Source: DASVLX01 sp035552275
GTDB taxonomy: Bacteria > Actinomycetota > Actinomycetes > Mycobacteriales > Pseudonocardiaceae
Assembly: GCA_035552275.1 (NCBI GenBank)
Contig: DASZLR010000193.1
Coordinates: 1-11,353 of the forward strand
DNA: 11,353 nt
Reading direction: 5' to 3'
Below, piece by piece: positions 6,062-11,353 of this stretch. How positions within the stretch are numbered: position 1 is the first letter of the stretch; each line of letters opens with the position of its first letter. The notes below the pieces were generated by a model. That model ran no database searches. It worked only from the letters and a program-made list of their open reading frames with translations, and had not been told where the DNA came from. The translations under genes were made by a program, and so were the position numbers.

Positions 6062-6945
6062 GTCAGGTCTCCCGGTAGCACCATGGTGCCCACGCCGTGT
6101 GTCGTGAACACCTCCAACAGCACCGAATGCGCGAGCCGGCCGTCGATGACGTGCGCCCTGGGCACGCCGCCGCGCACCGCCCGCAGGCACGCCTCCATCT
6201 TGGGCACCATGCCGCTGGCCAGGTTCGGCAGCAGCGCCTTCAGCTCGTCGGCCGTCACCTGATTGAGTAGCGACGACCGGTCCGGCCAGTTCGCGTACAG
6301 GCCCTCGACATCCGTGAGTACGACCAGCTTCTCGGCGCCGAGCGCGACCGCGAGCGCGCCGGCCGCGGTGTCCGCGTTCACGTTGTGCACCACACCATCG
6401 ACGTCCGGGGCGACCGTGGACACCACCGGAATCCGGCCGGCGGACACGATGTCCAGCACCGCGTCCGGGTTCACCGCGACCACATCGCCGACCAGGCCGA
6501 CGTCGACCGGCTCGCCGTCGACGGTCGCGGTGCGGCGCTCGGCGGTGAACAGGTGCGCGTCCTCGCCGGAGATGCCGACCGCGTACGGGCCGTGTGCGTT
6601 GATCAGCCCGACGAGTTCGCGGCCGACCTGGCCGACCAGCACCATCCGCACGATGTCCATGGTCTCCGGGGTGGTGACCCGGAGGCCGCCACGAAATTCC
6701 CCTGGGATGCCGAGCCGGTCGAGCATGCTGGTGATCTGTGGTCCGCCGCCGTGCACGACAACCGGCCGAAGCCCAGCGAGCCGCAGAAACACCATGTCCT
6801 CGGCGAACGCGCGCTTGAGCCGATCGTCGATCATGGCGTTGCCGCCGTATTTGATGACCACCAGGCTGCCATGGAACCGTTGCAGCCACGGCAAAGCCTC
6901 GATCAACACCTCAGCCTTGGCTGTCGCGTCAGCGGTTTCGGTCAT
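6058..6945 (-). CDS. argB: Acetylglutamate kinase, probably arginine-inhibited
   Basis: Phosphorylates N-acetylglutamate at the gamma carboxylate, the second and usually controlled step of the pathway. The 295-residue protein has the amino-acid-kinase fold signatures: VVIKYGGNAM with K32, and HGGGPQ at 65-70 for phosphate binding. An N-terminal helix (AEVLIEALPWLQRFHG, residues 11-26) precedes the catalytic core. Together with the C-terminal pattern HVIDGRLAHSVLLEVFT...GVGT (265-287), it is what arginine-sensitive hexameric kinases carry, so feedback inhibition by arginine is expected. The start ATG 6945 overlaps the argJ stop as ATGA and has no strong Shine-Dalgarno, so it probably relies on coupling. 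The stop overlaps argD as GTGA. Nothing is missing. Confidence 0.97.
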   Translation of the reverse strand: MTETADATAKAEVLIEALPWLQRFHGSLVVIKYGGNAMIDDRLKRAFAEDMVFLRLAGLRPVVVHGGGPQITSMLDRLGIPGEFRGGLRVTTPETMDIVRMVLVGQVGRELVGLINAHGPYAVGISGEDAHLFTAERRTATVDGEPVDVGLVGDVVAVNPDAVLDIVSAGRIPVVSTVAPDVDGVVHNVNADTAAGALAVALGAEKLVVLTDVEGLYANWPDRSSLLNQVTADELKALLPNLASGMVPKMEACLRAVRGGVPRAHVIDGRLAHSVLLEVFTTHGVGTMVLPGDLT

Positions 6946-8144
6946 GACGAGTACGCGCTGTTCTCTTCGACGTAGGCGTGCGACAGGTCGGTGGTGAGCA
7001 CAGTGGCGGCGGCGTCGCCGAGATTGAGGTCGATGACGATCTCGATGTCCCGGCCGGACAGGTCGACGGCGGACCGGTCGGTGGCCGGCTGACCCTTGTC
7101 CAGCAAGGGGATTCCGTTGATCTGGATGTCGAGCCGGTCCGGGTCGACCTCGGCGCCGGAGCGGCCGACCGCCATCGCGATCCGGCCCCAGTTCGGGTCG
7201 GAGCCGAACAACGCCGTCTTGACCAGGTTGTCCTCGGCCACCGTCCGGGCGACCAGCACGGCCTCAACCTCGACCACCGCGCCACGCACGGTGATGCTGA
7301 CCTCCTTGGTCGCGCCCTCAGCGTCGTTCTGCAGCTGCTTCACCAGGTCTGCGGCGACGGCGGTGAGCAGCGCACGGAACTCGGCTGGCTCAGGCGTGAT
7401 CCCGGACGCGCCCGAGGTGAGCAGCAGCACGGTGTCGTTGGTGGAGGTGCCGCCGTCGACGTCGAGCCGGTCGAAGGTGATGGCCGTGGTCGCGCGCAGG
7501 GCGGCGTCCAGCACGTCACCGGGGATGTCGGCGTCGGTGGTGATGACCGAGAGCATGGTGGCCAGGTTCGGCGCGAGCATGCCGGCGCCCTTGGCGAAGC
7601 CGCCGATCGACCAGCCATCCGGATGCTGTGCCCAGGACTGCTTGGCGTGCGAGTCGGTGGTGAGCACGGCGGTCGCGGCGTCGAGCCCGGCCTGCGGGGT
7701 CGACGCGAGTGCGCTGGCTGCTGTGTCCACTCCGGACAGCACGGCCGGCATCGGCAGTCGTTCGCCGATCAGGCCAGTCGAGCACACCGCGACCTCGACC
7801 GCGCCGATGTTCAGCGCCTCGGCCACTTTCTCGGCGGTGGTGTGGGTGTCCTGGAAGCCTTCGGGGCCGGTGCAGGCGTTCGCGCCGCCGGAGTTGAGGA
7901 CCACCGCACGCAGCCGACGCTGGGTCAGCACCTGTTGTGACCAGAGAACCGGCGCGGCCTTGACCTTGTTGGTGGTGAACACGCCGGCCGCGGCGTCGGA
8001 CGGGCCGGCGTTGACGATGAGCGCGAGGTCGAGTGCGCCGGAATCCTTGATGCCGGCGGCGATTCCGGCCGCGCGGAAGCCCGCCGGTCCGGTCACGCCG
8101 ACCTGGCGATCCACAGTAGACTGATTGGCGTCAGACTGGCTCAC
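6942..8144 (-). CDS. argJ: Glutamate N-acetyltransferase / ornithine acetyltransferase
   Basis: Moves the acetyl group from N-acetylornithine to glutamate, making the pathway cyclic; some members also use acetyl-CoA. The 400-residue precursor is of normal size and should self-cleave into alpha and beta chains before T196 in KGAGMLAPNLATML, leaving Thr as the N-terminal nucleophile. The oxyanion-hole motif CSTGLIGE lies at 121-128, DGGTSTNDT at 230-238, and GSDPNWGRIAMAVG further down. GTG 8144 is chosen because it overlaps the argC stop by GTGA and has GGAG 7 bases upstream. An open frame continues upstream through argC but is only a shadow. The stop overlaps argB by ATGA. Whether it is mono- or bifunctional cannot be read from the sequence. 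Confidence 0.96.
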   Translation of the reverse strand: MSQSDANQSTVDRQVGVTGPAGFRAAGIAAGIKDSGALDLALIVNAGPSDAAAGVFTTNKVKAAPVLWSQQVLTQRRLRAVVLNSGGANACTGPEGFQDTHTTAEKVAEALNIGAVEVAVCSTGLIGERLPMPAVLSGVDTAASALASTPQAGLDAATAVLTTDSHAKQSWAQHPDGWSIGGFAKGAGMLAPNLATMLSVITTDADIPGDVLDAALRATTAITFDRLDVDGGTSTNDTVLLLTSGASGITPEPAEFRALLTAVAADLVKQLQNDAEGATKEVSITVRGAVVEVEAVLVARTVAEDNLVKTALFGSDPNWGRIAMAVGRSGAEVDPDRLDIQINGIPLLDKGQPATDRSAVDLSGRDIEIVIDLNLGDAAATVLTTDLSHAYVEENSAYSS

Positions 8145-9169
8145 GGGGCGACTCCGATGGTGGACAGGCCGGTGGTCTCGGCGAGACCGAGGGCGATGTT
8201 CATGCACTGCACGGCCGCGCCGGCGGTGCCCTTGGTGAGATTGTCCACAGCGGACACTGCGATCAGGCGGCCGGCGTCGGCGTCCACGGTGACCTGGAGG
8301 TGCAGGGCGTTGCCGCCGAGGGTGGCCGAGGTCGTCGGCCAGGTCCCGTCCGGCAGCAGGTGGATGAACGGCTCGTCGGCGTAGGCGTCGTGGTAGGTCT
8401 TGCGTGCGGCGGCAGCGTCCACGCCGGCGCGGACCGGGGCGGAACAGGTGGCGAGGATGCCGCGCGGCATCGGCGCGAGCACAGGCGTGAACGAGACCCG
8501 GACGCTGGTTCCGGCGACCTGACCGAGATTTTGCGCGATCTCCGGGGTGTGCCGATGCGTGCCGCCGACGCCGTAGGCGCTGACCGAGCCCATCACCTCG
8601 GTGCCGAGCAGCTGCGGTTTGAGGCTGCGGCCGGCGCCGGACGTCCCGCTGACCGCGACCACCACGACATCCGGGTCGACCAGGCCGGCGGCCAGCGCCG
8701 GAGCGAGCGCCAGCGAGGCAGCGGTCGGATAGCAGCCGGGGACGGCGATCCGGCGGGCATCGTGCAGGGCTGGGCGCGCACCGGGCAGTTCGGGCAGGCC
8801 GTACGGCCAACTGCCGGCGTGCTCGCCGCCGTACCAGCGGGTCCAAGCGGCCGGGTCGGTGAGCCGGTGGTCGGCGCCACAGTCGATGACCAGGGTGTCC
8901 GGGCCGAGTTCGGCGGCCAGCGCGGCGGAATTGCCGTGCGGGAGGGCGAGGAACACGACGTCGTGACCGGCCAGGATTTCGGGCGTGGTCTCGGCGAGCA
9001 CGCGGTCGGCGAGCGGGACAAGGTGCGGCTGGTGTTGTCCGAGCGTGGTGCCGGCGCTGCCGCCCGCCGTCAGCGCGCCGATCTCCACTTCCGGGTGCGC
9101 GAGCAGCAGCCGGAGCAGCTCGCCTCCGGCGTATCCACTGGCTCCCGCCACCGCGACCCTGACCGTCAT
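8141..9169 (-). CDS. argC: N-acetyl-gamma-glutamyl-phosphate reductase
   Basis: NADPH-dependent reduction of N-acetylglutamyl phosphate to the semialdehyde. From ATG 9169 the protein is 342 residues, the usual length. The nucleotide-binding loop GASGYAGGE is at 9-17 and the catalytic cysteine C146 lies in AVPGCYPTA. First gene of the operon. The frame is open to 9352, but that extension reads through the promoter and is not homologous. ATG 9175 (two codons earlier) is possible, but the -10 box at 9177-9182 places the transcription start at about 9170-9169, which favours a leaderless mRNA beginning at ATG 9169. There is no Shine-Dalgarno sequence. The stop overlaps argJ by GTGA. Confidence 0.96.
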   Translation of the reverse strand: MTVRVAVAGASGYAGGELLRLLLAHPEVEIGALTAGGSAGTTLGQHQPHLVPLADRVLAETTPEILAGHDVVFLALPHGNSAALAAELGPDTLVIDCGADHRLTDPAAWTRWYGGEHAGSWPYGLPELPGARPALHDARRIAVPGCYPTAASLALAPALAAGLVDPDVVVVAVSGTSGAGRSLKPQLLGTEVMGSVSAYGVGGTHRHTPEIAQNLGQVAGTSVRVSFTPVLAPMPRGILATCSAPVRAGVDAAAARKTYHDAYADEPFIHLLPDGTWPTTSATLGGNALHLQVTVDADAGRLIAVSAVDNLTKGTAGAAVQCMNIALGLAETTGLSTIGVAP

Positions 9170-9170
9170 A

Positions 9171-9184
9171 CGCATGATTATGCA
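9171..9184 (-). promoter_or_regulatory. Candidate ARG box (ArgR operator) at argC
   Basis: The minus strand reads TGCATAATCATGCG, a near-perfect palindrome (TGCAT, 4-base spacer, ATGCg) that resembles the core of ArgR operators. It covers the -10 hexamer and ends next to the ATG, so bound repressor would block RNA polymerase. Neighbouring half-site-like sequences (TGATG/CATCA at 9188-9200 and another TGCAT between them) could form the second box that hexameric ArgR normally uses, but their spacing is not canonical. Confidence 0.6.
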
Positions 9185-9205
9185 GTGTGATGCAACATCA
9201 CTCAA
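9177..9205 (-). promoter_or_regulatory. argC operon promoter (leaderless)
   Basis: On the minus strand TTGAGT (9205-9200) is separated by 17 bases from CATAAT (9182-9177), close to the housekeeping -35/-10 consensus. A start site 7-8 bases after the -10 falls at 9170-9169, at the A of the argC ATG. The -35 overlaps the stop codon of the small upstream gene. Confidence 0.65.
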
Positions 9206-9399
9206 GTTGATATCTCTCGGTCGTCGACACGACCGTGGCGGCGGAGGTCGCGACGCGGGAAACAGGCGAGGATCAGCCGTTCGAGATCGGCGATCGGAAT
9301 CCGCCAGCGATGGTGGGCGAACAGCGCCAGGCAGAACAGCAGCGCACGGCACAGCACTGAGGCGGCCAACAGCGCACCGCTGAGATAGACGTAGCTCAC
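9202..9399 (-). CDS. Small putative membrane protein (65 aa)
   Basis: I do not recognise the family. From GTG 9399 the 65-residue product has one hydrophobic segment at about residues 5-28 (LSGALLAASVLCRALLFCLALFA). A basic, possibly amphipathic part follows (HHRWRIPIADLERLI) with an Arg-rich end. One transmembrane helix with a cytosolic C-terminal tail is the simplest topology. GGAGG lies 8 bases before the start, and third positions favour G/C as in a real actinobacterial gene. It points the same way as argC, and its stop codon touches the argC -35 box. An unconnected gene of the argC-sigma spacer, or a chance open frame in GC-rich DNA, are both possible. Confidence 0.5.
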   Translation of the reverse strand: MSYVYLSGALLAASVLCRALLFCLALFAHHRWRIPIADLERLILACFPRRDLRRHGRVDDREIST

Positions 9400-9400
9400 G

Positions 9401-9426
9401 CGGCCCGCCTCCGCGGGAGGCCGCCG
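9401..9426. repeat. GC-rich palindrome over the small ORF's ribosome binding site
   Basis: GCCTCC (9407-9412) and GGAGGC (9416-9421) form a perfect stem with a 3-base loop, extended by CGGC/GCCG (9401-9404 and 9423-9426). On the minus strand one arm is the GGAGG that serves the 65-residue gene, so the fold could hide its ribosome binding site. There is no T-run on either side, so an intrinsic terminator is not supported. Confidence 0.5.
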
Positions 9427-9513
9427 GCCGGGAGGTAGCGAATCATGACTGACTGAGAGTCGGGCCGGCCGCGACTATGACAGCACTTCGGGGCTGTCTG
9501 GCCACGATTCACC

Positions 9514-9538
9514 GGAATGGTTGGCGCGAGTCCGCGTC
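9514..9538 (+). promoter_or_regulatory. Candidate ECF-type promoter before the sigma gene
   Basis: GGAAT (9514-9518) and CGTC (9535-9538) are 16 bases apart, the general shape of promoters read by ECF sigma factors (GGAAY, 16-base spacer, CGTC/GTT). It lies 64 bases before the GTG of the sigma gene, compatible with autoregulation. The motif is short and could occur by chance. Confidence 0.3.
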
Positions 9539-9562
9539 ATAGCCTCGGCCGTCGAGTGTCGA

Positions 9563-9594
9563 TCTCTCGGTCCGGTACGCCAGCAACCGAGAGA
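9563..9594 (+). promoter_or_regulatory. Leader hairpin before the sigma factor start
   Basis: TCTCTCGGT (9563-9571) and ACCGAGAGA (9586-9594) are perfect 9-base inverted arms around a 14-base loop. The 3' arm contains the only purine-rich (Shine-Dalgarno-like) stretch, GAGAGAAG, before GTG 9602. In RNA the stem would mask it. It could equally be a protein-binding operator. Confidence 0.5.
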
Positions 9595-9601
9595 AGACAC
9601 C

Positions 9602-10720
9602 GTGTCTGAGGTCCCCGAGCCCACGCCGCCGAGCGACGCCAAGTTGATCGCCGCGGTTCGCGGCGGCGATGTCTCGGCGTACGGGGCGCTCTACACCCGC
9701 CATGCCCGCGCGGCCACGATGCTGGCACGGCAACTCGCCCGTTCCAGCGACGCGGCGGACGACCTGGTCTCCGAAGCGTTCGCCAAAGTCCTCGACGTGC
9801 TGCGCGATGGCCGCGGCCCGGATTCGGCGTTTCGCGCCTACCTGCTCACCGCGCTGCGGCACGTCGCGTACAACACGAACCGCAAGGAGCGCCGCGTCGA
9901 ACTGGACGAGGACGTGACCACCGGTAATGCGCGGAGCGCGGAAACCAGCGTCCCGTTTCGGGACACCGTTGTCGCCGGCCTGGAACGTTCGCTGGCCGCG
10001 CGGGCGTACGCGCGGTTGCCGGAACGCTGGCAGGCAGTGCTGTGGCACACCGAGATCGAAGGCCAGTCGGCACGCGAGGTCGCCCCGCTGCTCGGGCTGA
10101 CTCCCAACGGTGTGTCCGCACTCGCCTACCGCGCCCGGGAAGGACTGCGCCAGGAGTACTTGCAGGTGCATCTCGCGGAAACCACCGCCGCTGGCTGCCG
10201 ACCAACGGCCGAGCGGCTCGGCGCGTGGACCCGAGGTGGGCTGTCCCGTCGGGAGTCCGCGCAGGTCGATGCGCACCTGGACGAATGCGAGCGGTGTCGG
10301 GCGCTGGCCGCCGAACTCGCCGACGTCAACGGCTCGCTGCGGATCTTCATCGCCCCGCTGGTGCTCGGCGGCGCGGCGACGGCCTACCTCACGGCGGCCA
10401 AGGCGACCGCAGCCGGCGCAGTCGGTACAACGGCCGGCGCTGCGGCTGTCAAGGCGGGTGTGGCTGCGGGTGCGGGGGCCACGAGTGGCGGGGCGGCCGG
10501 CGCGGCCAGTTCGCTGCCCCGCCAACTGGTCAGCGCCGGCGGCTCGGTGGCCGCAGTGGCGGCGGTGTTGGTTGTCGTGCTCACCAACGCACCCGCCAAG
10601 CAAGCGCCGCCACCACACATCCTCCCCACCACGCAGGCGCCGTCATCGATCGTGCCGATTCCGCCGGTTTCGCGCCCGACGACCAGCTCCACCACCCACT
10701 CGACGACGACAGGACACTGA
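9602..10720 (+). CDS. ECF-type sigma factor fused to zinc anti-sigma domain and membrane segment
   Basis: Alternative sigma factor with its own regulatory extension; 372 residues from GTG 9602 (an upstream in-frame ATG at 9521 gives a non-homologous leader and overlaps the candidate promoter). Sigma region 2 spans about 25-95 (DDLVSEAFAKVLDVL, then RAYLLTALRHVAYN). Sigma region 4 spans about 130-187 (LPERWQAVLWHTEIEGQSAREVA, helix-turn-helix to YRAREGLR). C199, H225, C229 and C232 then give C-x25-H-x3-C-x2-C, the spacing of zinc-binding anti-sigma domains such as RsrA. After an Ala/Gly-rich part, a hydrophobic helix at about 313-329 (VAAVAAVLVVVLT) should cross the membrane, with a Pro/Thr/Ser-rich tail outside. 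A second weaker hydrophobic stretch lies at 247-265. It faces away from argC; the phosphatase gene follows after 18 bases. The signal it senses is unknown. Confidence 0.88.
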   Translation: MSEVPEPTPPSDAKLIAAVRGGDVSAYGALYTRHARAATMLARQLARSSDAADDLVSEAFAKVLDVLRDGRGPDSAFRAYLLTALRHVAYNTNRKERRVELDEDVTTGNARSAETSVPFRDTVVAGLERSLAARAYARLPERWQAVLWHTEIEGQSAREVAPLLGLTPNGVSALAYRAREGLRQEYLQVHLAETTAAGCRPTAERLGAWTRGGLSRRESAQVDAHLDECERCRALAAELADVNGSLRIFIAPLVLGGAATAYLTAAKATAAGAVGTTAGAAAVKAGVAAGAGATSGGAAGAASSLPRQLVSAGGSVAAVAAVLVVVLTNAPAKQAPPPHILPTTQAPSSIVPIPPVSRPTTSSTTHSTTTGH

Positions 10721-10738
10721 AGCACCGACAATGGCGAT

Positions 10739-11353
10739 ATGACCGACCGACAGACCGCGACGATCCGCACTCTGGTGCTCTGGGACGTCGACCTGACCTT
10801 GGTGAACATGCGTCGGCTGGGCGGGGCCTGGTATCGGCGAGCTGTTGCGGAGGTCACCGGCCGGACGCTGACCGAGATTCCGCCGTTCGGCGGGCGGACC
10901 GACCGGTGGATCACCATCGAGCTGCTGTCCTCGGTCGGCCTGCCGGCGTCGGAAGATCTGATCGGGCGGGTGCAGGCAGCCGCCGCGAATCTCGCCGCGG
11001 AGCAGCGGGCGGACATCGGTGAACTCGGCTTTGTGTTGCCCGGCGCGACGGAATCGCTGCGGGCGGTGGCAACGCTGCCGGATACCGCGCAAAGCCTGGT
11101 CACCGGAAACCAGCGGCCGATCGCCGGCTACAAGGTCGGCGCGTTCGGCTTGGACGAGTACCTCGATTTGGACATCGGCGGGTACGGCGAGCTGTCCGAG
11201 CATCGGCCTGCGCTGGTGGCCGACGCGATCACCCGAGCGAGCAGCAAGCATGGTCGCCGGTTCGAGCGAGAGTCGGTGGTGGTTTTCGGCGACACTCCGC
11301 ACGACGTGGATGCCGCGCTGGCCAGCGGCGCCCGGCCGGTAGGTGTCGCGAGT
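10739..11353 (+). CDS. HAD-superfamily hydrolase, partial (phosphatase-like)
   Basis: The frame is open from ATG 10739 to the window edge (205 codons, no stop), so the C-terminus is missing. All four HAD motifs are visible: motif I DVDLT (D16 nucleophile, D18 acid/base, T20), motif II T122 in LVTGN, motif III K132, and motif IV GDTPHD (D185, D189). A helical cap lies between motifs I and II, as in phosphoglycolate-phosphatase-like members. The substrate cannot be named. Motif I is preceded by Trp (LVLWDVDLT) where most have Phe. The start has no strong ribosome binding site and lies 18 bases after the sigma gene, so co-transcription is likely. A functional link to the sigma factor is not shown. 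Confidence 0.9.
   Translation, partial: MTDRQTATIRTLVLWDVDLTLVNMRRLGGAWYRRAVAEVTGRTLTEIPPFGGRTDRWITIELLSSVGLPASEDLIGRVQAAAANLAAEQRADIGELGFVLPGATESLRAVATLPDTAQSLVTGNQRPIAGYKVGAFGLDEYLDLDIGGYGELSEHRPALVADAITRASSKHGRRFERESVVVFGDTPHDVDAALASGARPVGVAS

Noticed and set aside
4871..6889. A 672-codon minus-strand frame that would fuse an Arg-rich protein to ArgD
   Set aside because: The first 276 codons are the argB region read out of frame. ArgD homology begins at GTG 6061, which has a ribosome binding site and a GTGA overlap.
6942..8846. Long frames that would extend ArgJ upstream to 8846
   Set aside because: The added part is argC read in another frame. GTG 8144 overlaps the argC stop and has GGAG in front.
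9170..9352. ArgC extended to 9352 (403 residues)
   Set aside because: The extension reads through the -10/-35 boxes and the small membrane gene in another frame, and ArgC proteins start with the nucleotide-binding strand MTVRVAVAG.
9401..9426. Intrinsic terminator between argC and the sigma gene
   Set aside because: The stem is strong, but neither strand has a T-run after it.
9212..9572. Repeated 11-mer ATCTCTCGGTC at 9212-9222 and 9562-9572 as a shared operator
   Set aside because: An 11-base repeat is expected several times by chance in 11 kb. The first copy lies inside the small coding frame, and no other copy supports a regulon.
1..11353. CRISPR array, tRNA or rRNA genes
   Set aside because: No regularly spaced direct repeats, no cloverleaf-like sequences and no rRNA-like stretch were seen. 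The only tandem repeat is the two-unit one inside argR.

Overview
The window is a high-GC actinobacterial chromosome segment. Its genes resemble those of mycelial actinomycetes of the Pseudonocardiaceae type, but I cannot fix the genus. Evidence: strong G/C third-position bias, GTG starts, 4-base ATGA/GTGA gene overlaps, and the gene order argC-J-B-D-F-R-G-H that is usual in Actinobacteria. Everything from position 1 to about 9400 reads on the minus strand; the last ~1.75 kb reads on the plus strand.

Minus strand, in transcription order: argC (9169-8141), argJ, argB, argD, argF, then an IS200/IS605-type (IS1341-like) element carrying only tnpB (3837-2629), then argR, argG and argH. argH is cut by the window edge inside its active-site signature loop. 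Together the arg genes take N-acetylglutamate through ornithine and citrulline to arginine. ArgJ recycles the acetyl group, and the ArgR repressor is encoded in its own target operon. A clear promoter (-35, 17-base spacer, -10) lies directly in front of argC, is overlapped by an ARG-box-like palindrome, and predicts a leaderless argC mRNA. Most arg genes overlap or nearly touch.

The main oddity is the tnpB element. It sits between argF and argR in the direction of the operon. The only start codons that can give ArgR a complete DNA-binding domain lie inside the 3' end of tnpB, with a GGGAGG ribosome binding site in an element hairpin. ArgR therefore appears to carry an N-terminal extension of about 26 residues encoded by the insertion sequence. 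An ATG that overlaps the argF stop codon by four bases looks like the original, now stranded, argR start. The tnpB right end, where the omega (guide) RNA of such elements is made, reads directly into argR, so the guide would match the argR 5' region. TnpB keeps its RuvC triad and zinc-finger cysteines.

Positions 9170-9601 separate argC from a divergent gene. They hold the argC promoter, a probable 65-residue membrane protein on the minus strand, two strong inverted repeats and a candidate ECF-type promoter. From 9602 the plus strand encodes an ECF-type sigma factor fused to its own zinc-binding anti-sigma-like domain, a membrane segment and a Pro/Thr/Ser-rich tail. A HAD-family phosphatase follows, truncated by the right edge of the window. 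No tRNA, rRNA or CRISPR array was seen.
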